This document shows positions 51,276 through 59,951 of a stretch of DNA of 64,000 nt, piece by piece. How positions within the stretch are numbered: position 1 is the first letter of the stretch; each line of letters begins with the position of its first letter. Location of the stretch: NCBI RefSeq assembly GCF_014287705.1, contig NZ_JACOOY010000005.1, forward strand, positions 62,001 to 126,000. The letters are read 5' to 3'. The translations under genes and the position numbers were made by a program. This stretch comes from Dorea_D hominis (GTDB lineage Bacteria; Bacillota; Clostridia; Lachnospirales; Lachnospiraceae). The notes beneath the pieces are model-generated. The model was not told the DNA's origin. It was given only the letters and a program-made list of their open reading frames with translations, and did no database searches.

Positions 51276-52157
51276 ATGATACAGGAAATTGCACCACATC
51301 AGTATGATAATACATACAGACCACAGAAACCGGAAGCAGAGGATTATGTGCTTTACTATGATGGAAGAGCAGTGCTTGTGACAGAAGGAGAGATTGCATT
51401 TCCGAAAGTCGCAGAGATCTGCAAAGCGTCAGAGACTGCCGGGGAGAAACTTATTTATCTGTTCACGATTGATGAAAAAGTGTACTATCTTCTGAATCAT
51501 AAGACGACAGATAAGATGGAAGTTGTAGATGATGTGAATACATCTGTGAGTGTGGAACGCCTGCAAGTAGCCGGATATGTGTGGAAGGCTGTAGAATATT
51601 TCCGCAGTGCAAAGCCAAAATATCAGGCGTTTGCAGCGATTACCGGATGGCAGTTACAGCGCTGGTATGATACGAGACGTTTCTGCGGTTATTGCGGAAC
51701 GCGTATGAAAGCAGATGGAAAAGAGAGAATGCTAAAATGTCCGAAGTGCGGATTGATGGAATTTCCCAAAATCTGCCCGGCTGTGATCATCGGTGTGACT
51801 CATGGAGACAGAATCCTGATGTCCAAATACACAGGCAGAAGTTATAAAAATTATGCACTGCTTGCAGGATTTAACGAAATCGGAGAATCGATAGAGGAAA
51901 CCGTATCAAGAGAAGTCATGGAAGAAGTAGGCCTGAAGGTTAAAAATATTCGTTATTACAAAAGTCAGCCATGGTCTTTCTCCGATACACTGCTGATGGG
52001 ATTTTTCTGTGATCTGGATGGAGAGGAAGAAATTAATCTCGACAGAGAAGAACTGGCAATGGCAGAATGGTTTGACCGGGAGAAGATGCCGGTAGAGCGT
52101 GAAGATTTAAGCCTTACAAATGACATGATGATGGCATTTAAAGAAGGAAGAGTATAG
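51276..52157 (+). CDS. nudC: NAD(+) diphosphatase / mRNA-decapping Nudix hydrolase NudC
   Basis: NudC hydrolyses NADH to NMNH and AMP and removes NAD caps from RNA. The 293 residues have an N-terminal domain, a zinc ribbon with FCGYCGTRM and KCPKCGLMEFP, and a Nudix domain whose box GFNEIGESIEETVSREVMEEVGL fits GX5EX7REUXEEXGU. The NudC hallmark SQPWSFSDTLLMGF follows. TAAGGGGATG precedes the ATG, 16 bases after parC, so it may be co-transcribed. Confidence 0.94.
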   Translation: MIQEIAPHQYDNTYRPQKPEAEDYVLYYDGRAVLVTEGEIAFPKVAEICKASETAGEKLIYLFTIDEKVYYLLNHKTTDKMEVVDDVNTSVSVERLQVAGYVWKAVEYFRSAKPKYQAFAAITGWQLQRWYDTRRFCGYCGTRMKADGKERMLKCPKCGLMEFPKICPAVIIGVTHGDRILMSKYTGRSYKNYALLAGFNEIGESIEETVSREVMEEVGLKVKNIRYYKSQPWSFSDTLLMGFFCDLDGEEEINLDREELAMAEWFDREKMPVEREDLSLTNDMMMAFKEGRV

Positions 52158-52161
52158 CAGA

Positions 52162-52462
52162 ATGAAAAAATGAATTGCAGGAATACTTATTATTGCTCTG
52201 GCTGTGATGTTATTATCACCGGCTGGACAAATTCCAATTAGATTCGAACAGCGCCTGGGAGAATCTGGAAGAGGATGAAGATTTTATGCATTTGGAAGAA
52301 GAGATTTCAGAAATTGCATAAAATGCAGTAGATGCCTTCAGCTATGATCATCCTGAAGTTTTCTGGATTTATAATGTGAAGTACAGTTATCGGATTTCCG
52401 GACAATCTAAAAACAGTAAAGTTGAGACAGAAAAAACATATGCGTGCAAATTATGTATATAA
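52162..52462 (+). pseudogene. Decayed secreted-protein gene with stops and a frameshift
   Basis: ATG AAA AAA at 52162 is followed at once by a TGA stop (52171), then by an uninterrupted hydrophobic run IAGILIIALAVMLLSPAG typical of a signal peptide or anchor. The frame then shifts near 52226, and DSNSAWENLEEDEDFMHLEEE, a TAA at about 52319, and AVDAFSYDHPEVFWIYNVKYSYRISG follow, ending at 52462. DHPEVFW resembles sequence before transglutaminase-like domains in clostridial secreted proteins, but that is a weak memory. Three lesions in 300 bases make it a pseudogene. It occupies most of the 463-base gap between nudC and rimP. Confidence 0.7.
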
Positions 52463-52486
52463 AATAGGCAAAATATAAATAATTCC

Positions 52487-52515
52487 TTGATTTTAAAAGG
52501 AAACAGTGTTATACT
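52487..52515 (+). promoter_or_regulatory. Promoter of the rimP-nusA-infB operon
   Basis: TTGATT (52487-52492), a 17-bp spacer and TATACT (52510-52515) with TGT before it. Transcription would begin about 100 bases before rimP. Confidence 0.75.
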
Positions 52516-52531
52516 GACACATAGTAACATA

Positions 52532-52581
52532 AGCAACCCGATGACAGAAGAGTGGACGAAAGTTCACTCTTCTTTGTTGCT
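52532..52581 (+). promoter_or_regulatory. Structured leader of the rimP operon
   Basis: A 9-bp helix AGAAGAGTG / CACTCTTCT (52546-52554, 52565-52573) is closed by an outer AGCAAC / GTTGCT helix (52532-52537, 52576-52581). A short T-rich stretch follows the inner stem. It may be an attenuator or an autoregulatory site for an operon product. Confidence 0.5.
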
Positions 52582-52620
52582 ACAGTATCTTACTTTAAAT
52601 CAGAGAAAGGAAGTTTAGCG

Positions 52621-53088
52621 TTGTCAAAAAGAGAAATTTACGAACAGAAGACAGAAGAATATCTGACACCGATCGTAGAAGAATATGGATTTGAACTGGT
52701 CGATGTAGAATACGTGAAAGAAGGAAGCAACTGGTATTTACGTGCTTACATTGACAAACCGGGCGGAATCAGTGTGGATGACTGTGAGAAAGTAAGCCGC
52801 AGACTGTCAGACATTCTGGATGAGAAAGATTATATTGAAGACAGCTATATTATGGAGATCAGCTCTCCGGGACTGGGAAGACCGCTTAAGAAGGAGAAGG
52901 ATTACAAACGTAATCTGAATAAGGAAGTTGAGATCCGTACTTACCGTATGATAGATAAGCGCAAAGAATTTACCGGAATCCTGAAAGCATACGATGCAGA
53001 CACGGTAACAATTGAGCTTGATGATGAAACATTGAAAACATTTGAAAAAGGCGAGATAGCGCTGATTCGCCAGGCGTTCGATTTTTAG
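52621..53088 (+). CDS. rimP: Ribosome maturation factor RimP
   Basis: RimP assists 30S subunit assembly. The 155-residue product has the N-terminal alpha/beta domain (YEQKTEEYLTPIVEEYGFELVDVEYVKEG) and SLSISSPGL-like core (MEISSPGLGRPLK), then an SH3-like C-terminal domain. The start is TTG at 52621: AAAGGAAG lies 7 bases upstream and the family begins MSKREIYEQ. The frame is open upstream to a GTG at 52552, but that part lies in the leader hairpin. nusA follows 18 bases later. Confidence 0.93.
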   Translation: MSKREIYEQKTEEYLTPIVEEYGFELVDVEYVKEGSNWYLRAYIDKPGGISVDDCEKVSRRLSDILDEKDYIEDSYIMEISSPGLGRPLKKEKDYKRNLNKEVEIRTYRMIDKRKEFTGILKAYDADTVTIELDDETLKTFEKGEIALIRQAFDF

Positions 53089-53106
53089 TTTAGGAGGAGG
53101 ATAATC

Positions 53107-54300
53107 ATGAACACAGAATTATTAGAAGCGTTGAATATTTTAGAGAAAGAAAAGGATATCAGCAAAGAGAGTCTGTTAGATGCAATCGAAAATTCGCTGC
53201 TGAATGCCTGCAAGAGTCATTTTGGCAAGGCTGATAACATTAAAGTGATCATGGATCGTGAATCTTGTGATTACCAGCTCTATGCTGAGAAAGAAGTTGT
53301 GGAAGATGTAGAAGATACGTTGGAACAGATCAGTCTGGAAGATGCAAGAAAGATGGATGGTAAATATGACATTGGAGATATCGTACATGTACCGATCGAA
53401 TCCAAATCATTTGGAAGAATTGCAACACAGAATGCCAAGAACCTGATTCTTCAGAAAATTCGTGAAGAAGAGAGGAAAGTTGTATATGATCAGTACTTTG
53501 AGAAAGAAAAAGATATCGTAACAGGTATCGTGCAGCGTTATGTTGGCAAGAATGTGAGTATTAATCTTGGTAAAGCAGATGCGATGCTGACAGAGAACGA
53601 ACAGGTAAAAGGTGAAGTATTCAAACCGACAGAGAGAATCAAATTATATATCGTAGAAGTTAAGAATACAACGAAGGGACCGAAGATCCTTGTATCCCGT
53701 ACACATCCGGAACTTGTAAAACGTCTCTTTGAATCAGAAGTAACAGAAGTAAAAGATGGTATCGTAGAGATCAAGAGTATTGCAAGAGAAGCCGGAAGCA
53801 GAACAAAGATTGCTGTATGGTCCAATGATCCGGATGTTGATCCGGTAGGAGCCTGTGTCGGAATGAACGGTGCAAGAGTTAATGCAATCGTAAATGAACT
53901 CCGCGGTGAGAAAATCGATATTATCAACTGGAGTGACAACCCGGCAATCCTGATCGAGAATGCTTTAAGCCCGGCGAAAGTTATTTCCGTAATGGCAGAT
54001 CCGGATGAGAAGGTCGCAAGCGTGATCGTGCCGGATTACCAGCTCTCACTTGCAATCGGTAAAGAAGGACAGAATGCAAGGCTGGCGGCAAGGCTGACCG
54101 GTTATAAAATTGATATTAAGAGTGAAACACAGGCAATTGAATCAGGAGAACTTCCGGAAAACTATATGGAACTGAGCGAAGGTGTCTTTGAAGAAGAAGT
54201 GGAAGACGGATACGAAGAAGAGATCGCAGATGTAGATATGGATCTGGATCTTGTAGAAGAAACTGAGAAACCGGAAGAAATCAGTGAAACAGAAGAATAG
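53107..54300 (+). CDS. nusA: Transcription termination/antitermination factor NusA
   Basis: NusA binds RNA polymerase and modulates pausing, termination and antitermination. The 397 residues show the N-terminal polymerase-binding domain, an S1 domain (KDIVTGIVQRYVGKNVSINLG), KH1 (DPVGACVGMNGARVNAIVNEL) and KH2 (SLAIGKEGQNARLAARLTGYKIDI). The acidic tail is rich in Glu and Asp (residues ~355-397). GGAGGAGGATAATC precedes the ATG. Operon position is conserved. Confidence 0.96.
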   Translation: MNTELLEALNILEKEKDISKESLLDAIENSLLNACKSHFGKADNIKVIMDRESCDYQLYAEKEVVEDVEDTLEQISLEDARKMDGKYDIGDIVHVPIESKSFGRIATQNAKNLILQKIREEERKVVYDQYFEKEKDIVTGIVQRYVGKNVSINLGKADAMLTENEQVKGEVFKPTERIKLYIVEVKNTTKGPKILVSRTHPELVKRLFESEVTEVKDGIVEIKSIAREAGSRTKIAVWSNDPDVDPVGACVGMNGARVNAIVNELRGEKIDIINWSDNPAILIENALSPAKVISVMADPDEKVASVIVPDYQLSLAIGKEGQNARLAARLTGYKIDIKSETQAIESGELPENYMELSEGVFEEEVEDGYEEEIADVDMDLDLVEETEKPEEISETEE

Positions 54301-54308
54301 GTGATTGT

Positions 54309-54587
54309 TTGAGCGCGAATAAAAAAATACCTATGCGTCAGTGCGTAGGATGCCGGGAAATGAAGAATAAAAAAGAGATGATCCGGGTGATCCGTACTTC
54401 TGAACAGGAATTTGTTCTGGATGCAACCGGCAAGAAGAATGGCAGAGGAGCGTATATTTGTCCGAACAGAGAGTGCCTGTCACAGGCAATTAAGAGCAAA
54501 GGACTGGAGCGTTCTTTTAAGCAGGCAATTCCGAAAGAAGTGTATGAGTCGCTGGAAAAGGAGATGGAGCATCTTGAGTCACAGTAA
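54309..54587 (+). CDS. ylxR: YlxR family nucleic-acid-binding protein (RnpM)
   Basis: A 92-residue basic protein. The family motif PMRQCVGCREMKNKKEMIRVIR and NGRGAYICPNRECLSQAIK are complete. YlxR (RnpM) of Bacillus has been reported to bind RNase P RNA and modulate RNase P, so its location between nusA and infB links transcription to RNA processing. The start is TTG at 54309 with AGGTGA just before; ATG codon 9 is possible but leaves less of the family N-terminus. Confidence 0.88.
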   Translation: MSANKKIPMRQCVGCREMKNKKEMIRVIRTSEQEFVLDATGKKNGRGAYICPNRECLSQAIKSKGLERSFKQAIPKEVYESLEKEMEHLESQ

Positions 54588-54888
54588 AGCATTGTCAATG
54601 ATCGGGCTTGCTACAAAAGCCGGAAAAGTTGCCAGTGGTGAGTTCAGTACAGAAAAGGAAGTAAAATCCGCAAGAGCATATCTTGTGATCGTAGCAGGAG
54701 ATGCGTCTGAGAATACAAAGAAGAAATTCCGCAATATGTGTGAATTTTATCAGGTACCGATTTATTTTTACAAAGATAAAGATACCTTAGGGCATGCAAT
54801 GGGAAAAGAATTTCGTGCATCCCTTGCAATTCTGGATGAAGGTCTTGCAAAGGGAATTCGCAGACATCTGGAAACGGAAGAAGAATAA
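54574..54888 (+). CDS. ylxQ: L7Ae/YlxQ family kink-turn-binding protein
   Basis: A ~104-residue L7Ae/L30e-like protein. The block MIGLATKAGKVASGEFSTEKEVKSARAYLVIVAGDAS is characteristic of YlxQ. In other bacteria such proteins bind kink-turn RNA; the in vivo target is unclear. The likely start is TTG at 54574, overlapping the ylxR stop by 14 bases, with AAGGAG upstream; TTG at 54595 is another option. infB begins 24 bases after it. Confidence 0.85.
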   Translation: MSHSKALSMIGLATKAGKVASGEFSTEKEVKSARAYLVIVAGDASENTKKKFRNMCEFYQVPIYFYKDKDTLGHAMGKEFRASLAILDEGLAKGIRRHLETEEE

Positions 54889-54912
54889 TTGCATAAAGGA
54901 GGTAGTTAATAT

Positions 54913-57669
54913 ATGGCAAAAATCAAAGTATATGAATTAGCTAAGGAGCTGAATGTACAGAGTAAGGATGTACTGGAGTTCCTGGAGAGCAAAAAAATAG
55001 AAGTGAAAAATCACATGAGTGCATTGGAAGAGACTGCTGCCGGTCAGGTAAAAGAACATTTCAGTAAGAACCGGAAATCTGAGGGGGAATCCGGTGAAGC
55101 ACCGAAAAAGAAAAATATCGTTCATGTATTCCGGCCGCAGAATACACAGAATGGCAATAAGCATGGAAGACGTCAGGGGACGAAGCAGACCATGACCCAG
55201 GGGCGTCCGATGCAGGTGAACAACGGAAGACCGGCAAAAGGATCGGTAAAACCGGAAGCACCGAAGACAGAAGAGAGAGTTAAAACAGCAGAGAAAGCCA
55301 AAGCAGCAGAAGTGAAGACAGCAGAGAAACAGGCAGTGAAAACGGAGATAAAGGAAGAGAATAAAGAAAAGAGAGAAGAAAAAGTAGTGAAGAATAACGA
55401 GAAACGTGTAAATAACGACAGACCGAATTCTGAGCGTACAACAAGATCAGAGCGCGGTGATAGAAGCGGTCGTAACGATAACAGAAATGACCGCGGCGGA
55501 AGAAATGATGACAGAAGAAACGACCGCAACGGAAGAAATGATGACAGAAGAAATGACCGTGGCGGAAGAAATAATGACAGAAGAAACGACGACAGAAGAA
55601 ATGACCGTAGCGGAAGAAATGATGACAGAAGAAACGACCGCGGCGGAAGAAATGACGACAGAAGAAACGACCGTGGCGGAAGAAATAATGATAGAAGAAA
55701 CGACCGCAGCGGAAGAAATAATGACAGAAGAAATAACGGACCTTCAATTCCGGCACCTGAGGCACCGACACAGAAGCCACAGAGAAGTAACAAGGGCAAA
55801 GGCAAGGATGAGCATAAGAAAAAAGATTACCGCCGTGATGAAGAAGAAAGAATGCCAAAGAATAACAAGAAGCCAATGCAGAAACCACAGCCGAAGGAGC
55901 AGAAACAGGAAGAAGAGATTAAGTCTATCGTAATTCCGGAAGTTCTGACGATCAAAGAGCTTGCTGACAAGATGAAAGTTGTCCCTTCTGTGATTGTTAA
56001 AAAGCTGTTTATGCAGGGCAAAGTTGTAACAGTCAACCAGGAGATCGATTATGATACAGCAGAAGAGATCGCGCTGGAATTTGATGTATTATGTGAAAAA
56101 GAAGAAGTTGTGGATGTTATCGAAGAACTCTTAAAAGAAGAGGAAGAAGATGAGAAGAAGATGAAAAAACGTCCGCCGGTTGTATGTGTTATGGGACACG
56201 TTGACCACGGTAAAACTTCTCTTCTGGATGCAATCCGTCATACGAATGTAATAGGCGGCGAGGCCGGAGGAATCACCCAGCATATCGGTGCTTATGTCGT
56301 AGATGTTAAAGGTGAGAAGATCACATTCCTTGACACACCGGGACATGAGGCGTTTACAGCAATGCGTATGCGTGGAGCAAGCTCTACAGATATCGCAATC
56401 CTTGTTGTAGCAGCAGATGATGGTGTAATGCCGCAGACAGTAGAAGCAATCAACCATGCGAAAGCAGCCGGTGTTGAGATCATCGTTGCAGTTAATAAGA
56501 TCGATAAACCAAGCGCTAATATCGAGCGAGTAAAACAAGAAATGACAGAGTATGAACTGATTCCGGAAGACTGGGGCGGAAGCACGATTTTTGTCCCGGT
56601 ATCTGCAAAGACAGGAGAAGGTCTGGAAGATCTGATGGAAATGATCGTACTGACTGCAGAAGTAATGGAATTAAAGGCAAATCCAAACAGACGTGCAAGA
56701 GGACTTGTCCTAGAAGCACAGCTCGACAAAGGAAGAGGTCCGGTTTCAACAGTCCTTGTACAGAAAGGAACACTGCGTGTCGGAGATGCGATCGCAGCAG
56801 GATCTGCACATGGTAAAGTCAGAGCAATGATGGACGACAAAGGACGCCGCGTCAAAGAAGCAGGTCCGTCTGTGCCGGTAGAGATTCTCGGACTCAATGA
56901 TGTACCGAATGCCGGAGAAGTATTTGTCGGATGTGCAAATGATAAAGAAGCAAGAAACTTTGCTGAGACATTTATTTCACAGAGCAAAGTAAAACTTCTG
57001 GAAGAAACAAAATCAAAACTGTCTCTGGATGATCTGTTCAACCAGATTCAGGAAGGTAACTTAAAAGAATTAAACATCGTTGTAAAAGCAGACGTACAGG
57101 GATCTGTAGAAGCAATCAAACAGAGTCTTCTGAAACTTTCCAATGATGAAGTTGTTGTAAAAATCATCCATGGCGGTGTTGGTGCGGTCAATGAATCTGA
57201 TGTAAGCCTTGCATCTGCATCTAACGCGATCATCATAGGATTTAATGTACGTCCGGATGCAACAGCAAAAGAAACCGCAGACCGTGAAGGTGTAGATATC
57301 CGTCTGTATCGTGTCATCTACAATGCGATCGAAGATGTGGAAGCAGCCATGAAAGGACTTCTGGATCCGGTATTTGAAGAAAAAGTACTAGGCCATGCAG
57401 AAGTACGTCAGCTGTTCAAAGCATCCGGTGTTGGTACGATCGCAGGATCTTATGTACTGGATGGAACATTTGAAAGAGACTGTTCTGTGCGTATCACAAG
57501 AGATGGCATCGTCGTATTTGAAGGTGCACTTGCTTCCCTTAAACGTTTCAAAGATGACGTGAAAGAAGTCAGAGCAGGCTATGAGTGTGGTTTCGTATTT
57601 GCAAACTTCAATGATGTAAAAGAAGGCGATCTTGTAGAAGCATTCAAGATGGTTGAGATTCCTAGATAG
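54913..57669 (+). CDS. infB: Translation initiation factor IF-2
   Basis: IF-2 is the GTPase that brings initiator tRNA to the 30S subunit. The 918 residues are long for IF-2. An N-terminal IF2_N helix domain (MAKIKVYELAKELNVQSKDVLEFLESKK) is followed by a large disordered region with eleven-residue RND/RGGR repeats (about residues 183-276). A second IF2_N copy follows (TIKELADKMKVVPSVIVKKLF), then the G domain: GHVDHGKTSLLDAIR near residue 428, DTPGHEAF and NKID. C-terminal domains II-IV complete the protein. AAAGGAGGTAG precedes the ATG. Confidence 0.97.
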   Translation: MAKIKVYELAKELNVQSKDVLEFLESKKIEVKNHMSALEETAAGQVKEHFSKNRKSEGESGEAPKKKNIVHVFRPQNTQNGNKHGRRQGTKQTMTQGRPMQVNNGRPAKGSVKPEAPKTEERVKTAEKAKAAEVKTAEKQAVKTEIKEENKEKREEKVVKNNEKRVNNDRPNSERTTRSERGDRSGRNDNRNDRGGRNDDRRNDRNGRNDDRRNDRGGRNNDRRNDDRRNDRSGRNDDRRNDRGGRNDDRRNDRGGRNNDRRNDRSGRNNDRRNNGPSIPAPEAPTQKPQRSNKGKGKDEHKKKDYRRDEEERMPKNNKKPMQKPQPKEQKQEEEIKSIVIPEVLTIKELADKMKVVPSVIVKKLFMQGKVVTVNQEIDYDTAEEIALEFDVLCEKEEVVDVIEELLKEEEEDEKKMKKRPPVVCVMGHVDHGKTSLLDAIRHTNVIGGEAGGITQHIGAYVVDVKGEKITFLDTPGHEAFTAMRMRGASSTDIAILVVAADDGVMPQTVEAINHAKAAGVEIIVAVNKIDKPSANIERVKQEMTEYELIPEDWGGSTIFVPVSAKTGEGLEDLMEMIVLTAEVMELKANPNRRARGLVLEAQLDKGRGPVSTVLVQKGTLRVGDAIAAGSAHGKVRAMMDDKGRRVKEAGPSVPVEILGLNDVPNAGEVFVGCANDKEARNFAETFISQSKVKLLEETKSKLSLDDLFNQIQEGNLKELNIVVKADVQGSVEAIKQSLLKLSNDEVVVKIIHGGVGAVNESDVSLASASNAIIIGFNVRPDATAKETADREGVDIRLYRVIYNAIEDVEAAMKGLLDPVFEEKVLGHAEVRQLFKASGVGTIAGSYVLDGTFERDCSVRITRDGIVVFEGALASLKRFKDDVKEVRAGYECGFVFANFNDVKEGDLVEAFKMVEIPR
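55461..55740 (+). repeat. 33-bp imperfect tandem repeats inside infB
   Basis: About eight imperfect units encode RNDDRRNDRGG-like 11-mers. One unit near 55585-55610 is shortened to eight residues. The repeats lie in the disordered N-terminal region of IF-2, so copy-number changes keep the frame. Confidence 0.8.
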
Positions 57670-57689
57670 GAAGAAAAGAGGAGAGCAAT

Positions 57690-58073
57690 TTGAGAAAACG
57701 TAGCATTAAGAATACAAGAGTAAATACAGAAGTACAGCGCGAATTAAGTAGTATTATCCGGGGCGGGCTCAAAGATCCGAGAGTTGCTCCATGGACTTCT
57801 GTTGTTGCGGCAGAAGTCGCACCGGATCTTAAGACTTGTAAAGCCTATATCAGTGTGCTCGGTGATGAAAAAGCACAGAAAGATACACTGGAAGGTTTAC
57901 AGAGTGCAGAAGGTTATATCCGCCGGGAGCTTGCGTATACATTAAATATGCGCAACACACCGGAGATTACATTTGTTCTGGATCAGTCGATCGAATATGG
58001 TGTAAATATGTCCAAAAAGATCGATGAAGTGACAAAAGGAATGAAAACAGAAGGTGACGAAGATGCTGAATAA
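57690..58073 (+). CDS. rbfA: Ribosome-binding factor A
   Basis: RbfA is a cold-shock factor for 16S rRNA 5' processing and 30S maturation. The 127 residues have the single KH-like fold: NTRVNTEVQRELSSIIRGGLKDPRV, CKAYISVLGDEK, and FVLDQSIEYGVNMSKKI. The start is TTG at 57690 with AGAGGAGAG before it; no in-frame ATG lies near. Its stop overlaps the start of the next gene by 11 bases. Confidence 0.94.
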   Translation: MRKRSIKNTRVNTEVQRELSSIIRGGLKDPRVAPWTSVVAAEVAPDLKTCKAYISVLGDEKAQKDTLEGLQSAEGYIRRELAYTLNMRNTPEITFVLDQSIEYGVNMSKKIDEVTKGMKTEGDEDAE

Positions 58074-59010
58074 GGTACTGAGCGGAGCAAAAGAAATCGC
58101 AATCGGTGGTCATGTAAGACCGGACGGAGACTGTGTAGGTTCCTGTATGGGACTGCGTCAGTATATCATTGAGAATTATCCAGATAAAAAAGTGACGGTA
58201 TATCTGGAAGAAATCCCAGATTCTTTTCAATTCCTGAAAGGAATTGAGGAAATCCGTTCAGAAATCCCGGAGAATAAAGTCTATGATCTCTTTATCTGCC
58301 TGGATTGTGGAGATAAGGGAAGACTTGGATTTTCAGCACCGCTTTTTGAACAGGCAGCACACACATTCTGTGTGGATCATCACATCAGCAATGTGAGCTT
58401 TGCGATGGATAATGTGATCCGGCCGGATGCAAGTTCTACATCGGAACTGGTGTATGAACTGCTGGATAAGAAGCGTATCAGCAAAGAGACGGCAGAAGCG
58501 TTATATCTTGGAATCGTACACGATACCGGTGTATTCCAGTATTCCTGCACTTCACCGGATACGATGCGGGCGGCGGCAGTACTGATGGAAAAAGGAATCG
58601 ATGCGCCGGAGATTATTCATGATACATTTTATGAAAAAACATACAACCAGAACCAGATTTTAGGACGTGCACTCTTAGAGAGTATCCTTCTCCTGGATGG
58701 ACAGTGCATTGCAACTTATGTGCGGCAGAAAGAGATGGAATTCTATGGTGTAAAACCGAAAGATCTGGAAGGAATCGTAAGTCAGTTGCGCAATACAAAA
58801 GATACAAAAGTTGCGATTTTCATGTATGAATTAAAGCTGAATGAATTCAAAGTCAGTCTCCGCTCGAATGACGATGTGGATGTCAGCAAGATCGCACAGT
58901 ATTTTGGCGGCGGCGGACATAAAAAAGCGGCAGGCTTTACAATGACAGGTCAGCCGTTTGATGTGTTGAACAATGTCTCCGCACAGATCGTAGCGCAGCT
59001 TGAGGAGTAA
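58063..59010 (+). CDS. DHH/DHHA1 phosphoesterase, NrnA-like oligoribonuclease/pAp phosphatase
   Basis: A 315-residue DHH-family enzyme with DHH motifs GHVRPDGDCVGS, CLDCGDKGRLG, VDHHISN and LYLGIVHDTG, and a DHHA1 domain with the glycine motif FGGGGHKKAAG. NrnA of Bacillus degrades short RNAs and 3'-phosphoadenosine 5'-phosphate, and this gene occupies the usual spot between rbfA and truB. The ATG at 58063 is preferred over GTG at 58054, as AGAAGGTGA lies upstream. It is coupled with rbfA. Confidence 0.88.
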   Translation: MLNKVLSGAKEIAIGGHVRPDGDCVGSCMGLRQYIIENYPDKKVTVYLEEIPDSFQFLKGIEEIRSEIPENKVYDLFICLDCGDKGRLGFSAPLFEQAAHTFCVDHHISNVSFAMDNVIRPDASSTSELVYELLDKKRISKETAEALYLGIVHDTGVFQYSCTSPDTMRAAAVLMEKGIDAPEIIHDTFYEKTYNQNQILGRALLESILLLDGQCIATYVRQKEMEFYGVKPKDLEGIVSQLRNTKDTKVAIFMYELKLNEFKVSLRSNDDVDVSKIAQYFGGGGHKKAAGFTMTGQPFDVLNNVSAQIVAQLEE

Positions 59011-59012
59011 CT

Positions 59013-59933
59013 ATGATTCATGGCATTATAAATATTTACAAAGAAAAAGGCTATACATCACATGATGTCGTTGCAAAATTACGCAGAATTGTCGGGCAGA
59101 AGAAAATCGGACACACAGGAACACTGGATCCGGATGCGACCGGTGTGCTGCCGGTCTGCTTTGGTAAAGCAACAAAATTATGTGATCTTTTAACAGACAA
59201 AGATAAAACATACGAAACGGTACTGCTGCTTGGGCGGGAAACAGATACACAGGATATATCCGGAACTGTACTGAGTGAAAAGCAGACCGGTACTGTGACA
59301 GAGGCAGATGTAAGAAGTGTGGTGGCTTCTTTTGTCGGTGCTTATGCGCAGACTCCGCCGATGTATTCGGCAATTAAGATTGGTGGAAAGAAGCTCTATG
59401 AGCTTGCAAGAGAAGGAAAGACAGTGGAGAGAAAACCGCGGAATGTTGAAATTTTTTCTGTTGATATTCTGGAAATGGATCTGCCGCATGTGAAGATGCG
59501 GGTGCACTGTTCCAAAGGCACGTATATCCGTACGCTTTGCAATGATATCGGTGCGAAGTTAGGATGCGGCGGCTGTATGGAAGAGCTTGTCCGTACTAAG
59601 GTGAGTTCTTTTGTGCTCACGGAAGCGAAGACGCTTGCAGAAGTGGAAAATTTTGTGTCAGACGGCAGACTTTCTGAAATCATAACACCGGTCGACGCAA
59701 TGTTTGCACACTATCCGGCATTGTGTGTGACGGAAAAATGGGACAAATTCGCATATAATGGTAACGCACTTCCGAAGGATGCAGTGGGGGATGTGCCAGA
59801 CGGGCACAGCATTTCGGACGTCCACAGAGTGAGGCTCTACAATTCAAAGGAGGAGTTTATCGGTCTGTACGATTATAAGAAAAGCGAAAATAAATACAAA
59901 CTTGTAAAAATGTTTTATACGCCGGATGTATAG
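59013..59933 (+). CDS. truB: tRNA pseudouridine(55) synthase
   Basis: TruB makes pseudouridine 55 in the T-loop of tRNAs. The 306-residue protein shows GIINIYKEKGYTSHDVV, the catalytic aspartate in HTGTLDPDATGVLPVCFG, and SKGTYIRTLCNDIG. A C-terminal PUA-like region follows. AGCTTGAGGAG precedes the ATG, 2 bases after the DHH gene. ribF follows 18 bases later. Confidence 0.95.
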   Translation: MIHGIINIYKEKGYTSHDVVAKLRRIVGQKKIGHTGTLDPDATGVLPVCFGKATKLCDLLTDKDKTYETVLLLGRETDTQDISGTVLSEKQTGTVTEADVRSVVASFVGAYAQTPPMYSAIKIGGKKLYELAREGKTVERKPRNVEIFSVDILEMDLPHVKMRVHCSKGTYIRTLCNDIGAKLGCGGCMEELVRTKVSSFVLTEAKTLAEVENFVSDGRLSEIITPVDAMFAHYPALCVTEKWDKFAYNGNALPKDAVGDVPDGHSISDVHRVRLYNSKEEFIGLYDYKKSENKYKLVKMFYTPDV

Positions 59934-59951
59934 AACATGAGAGGGAAAAAT

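Noticed and set aside
55173..55805. Long minus-strand frame rich in Leu/Ser/Pro
   Set aside because: It is the mirror of the infB repeat region; the repeat structure keeps it open by chance.
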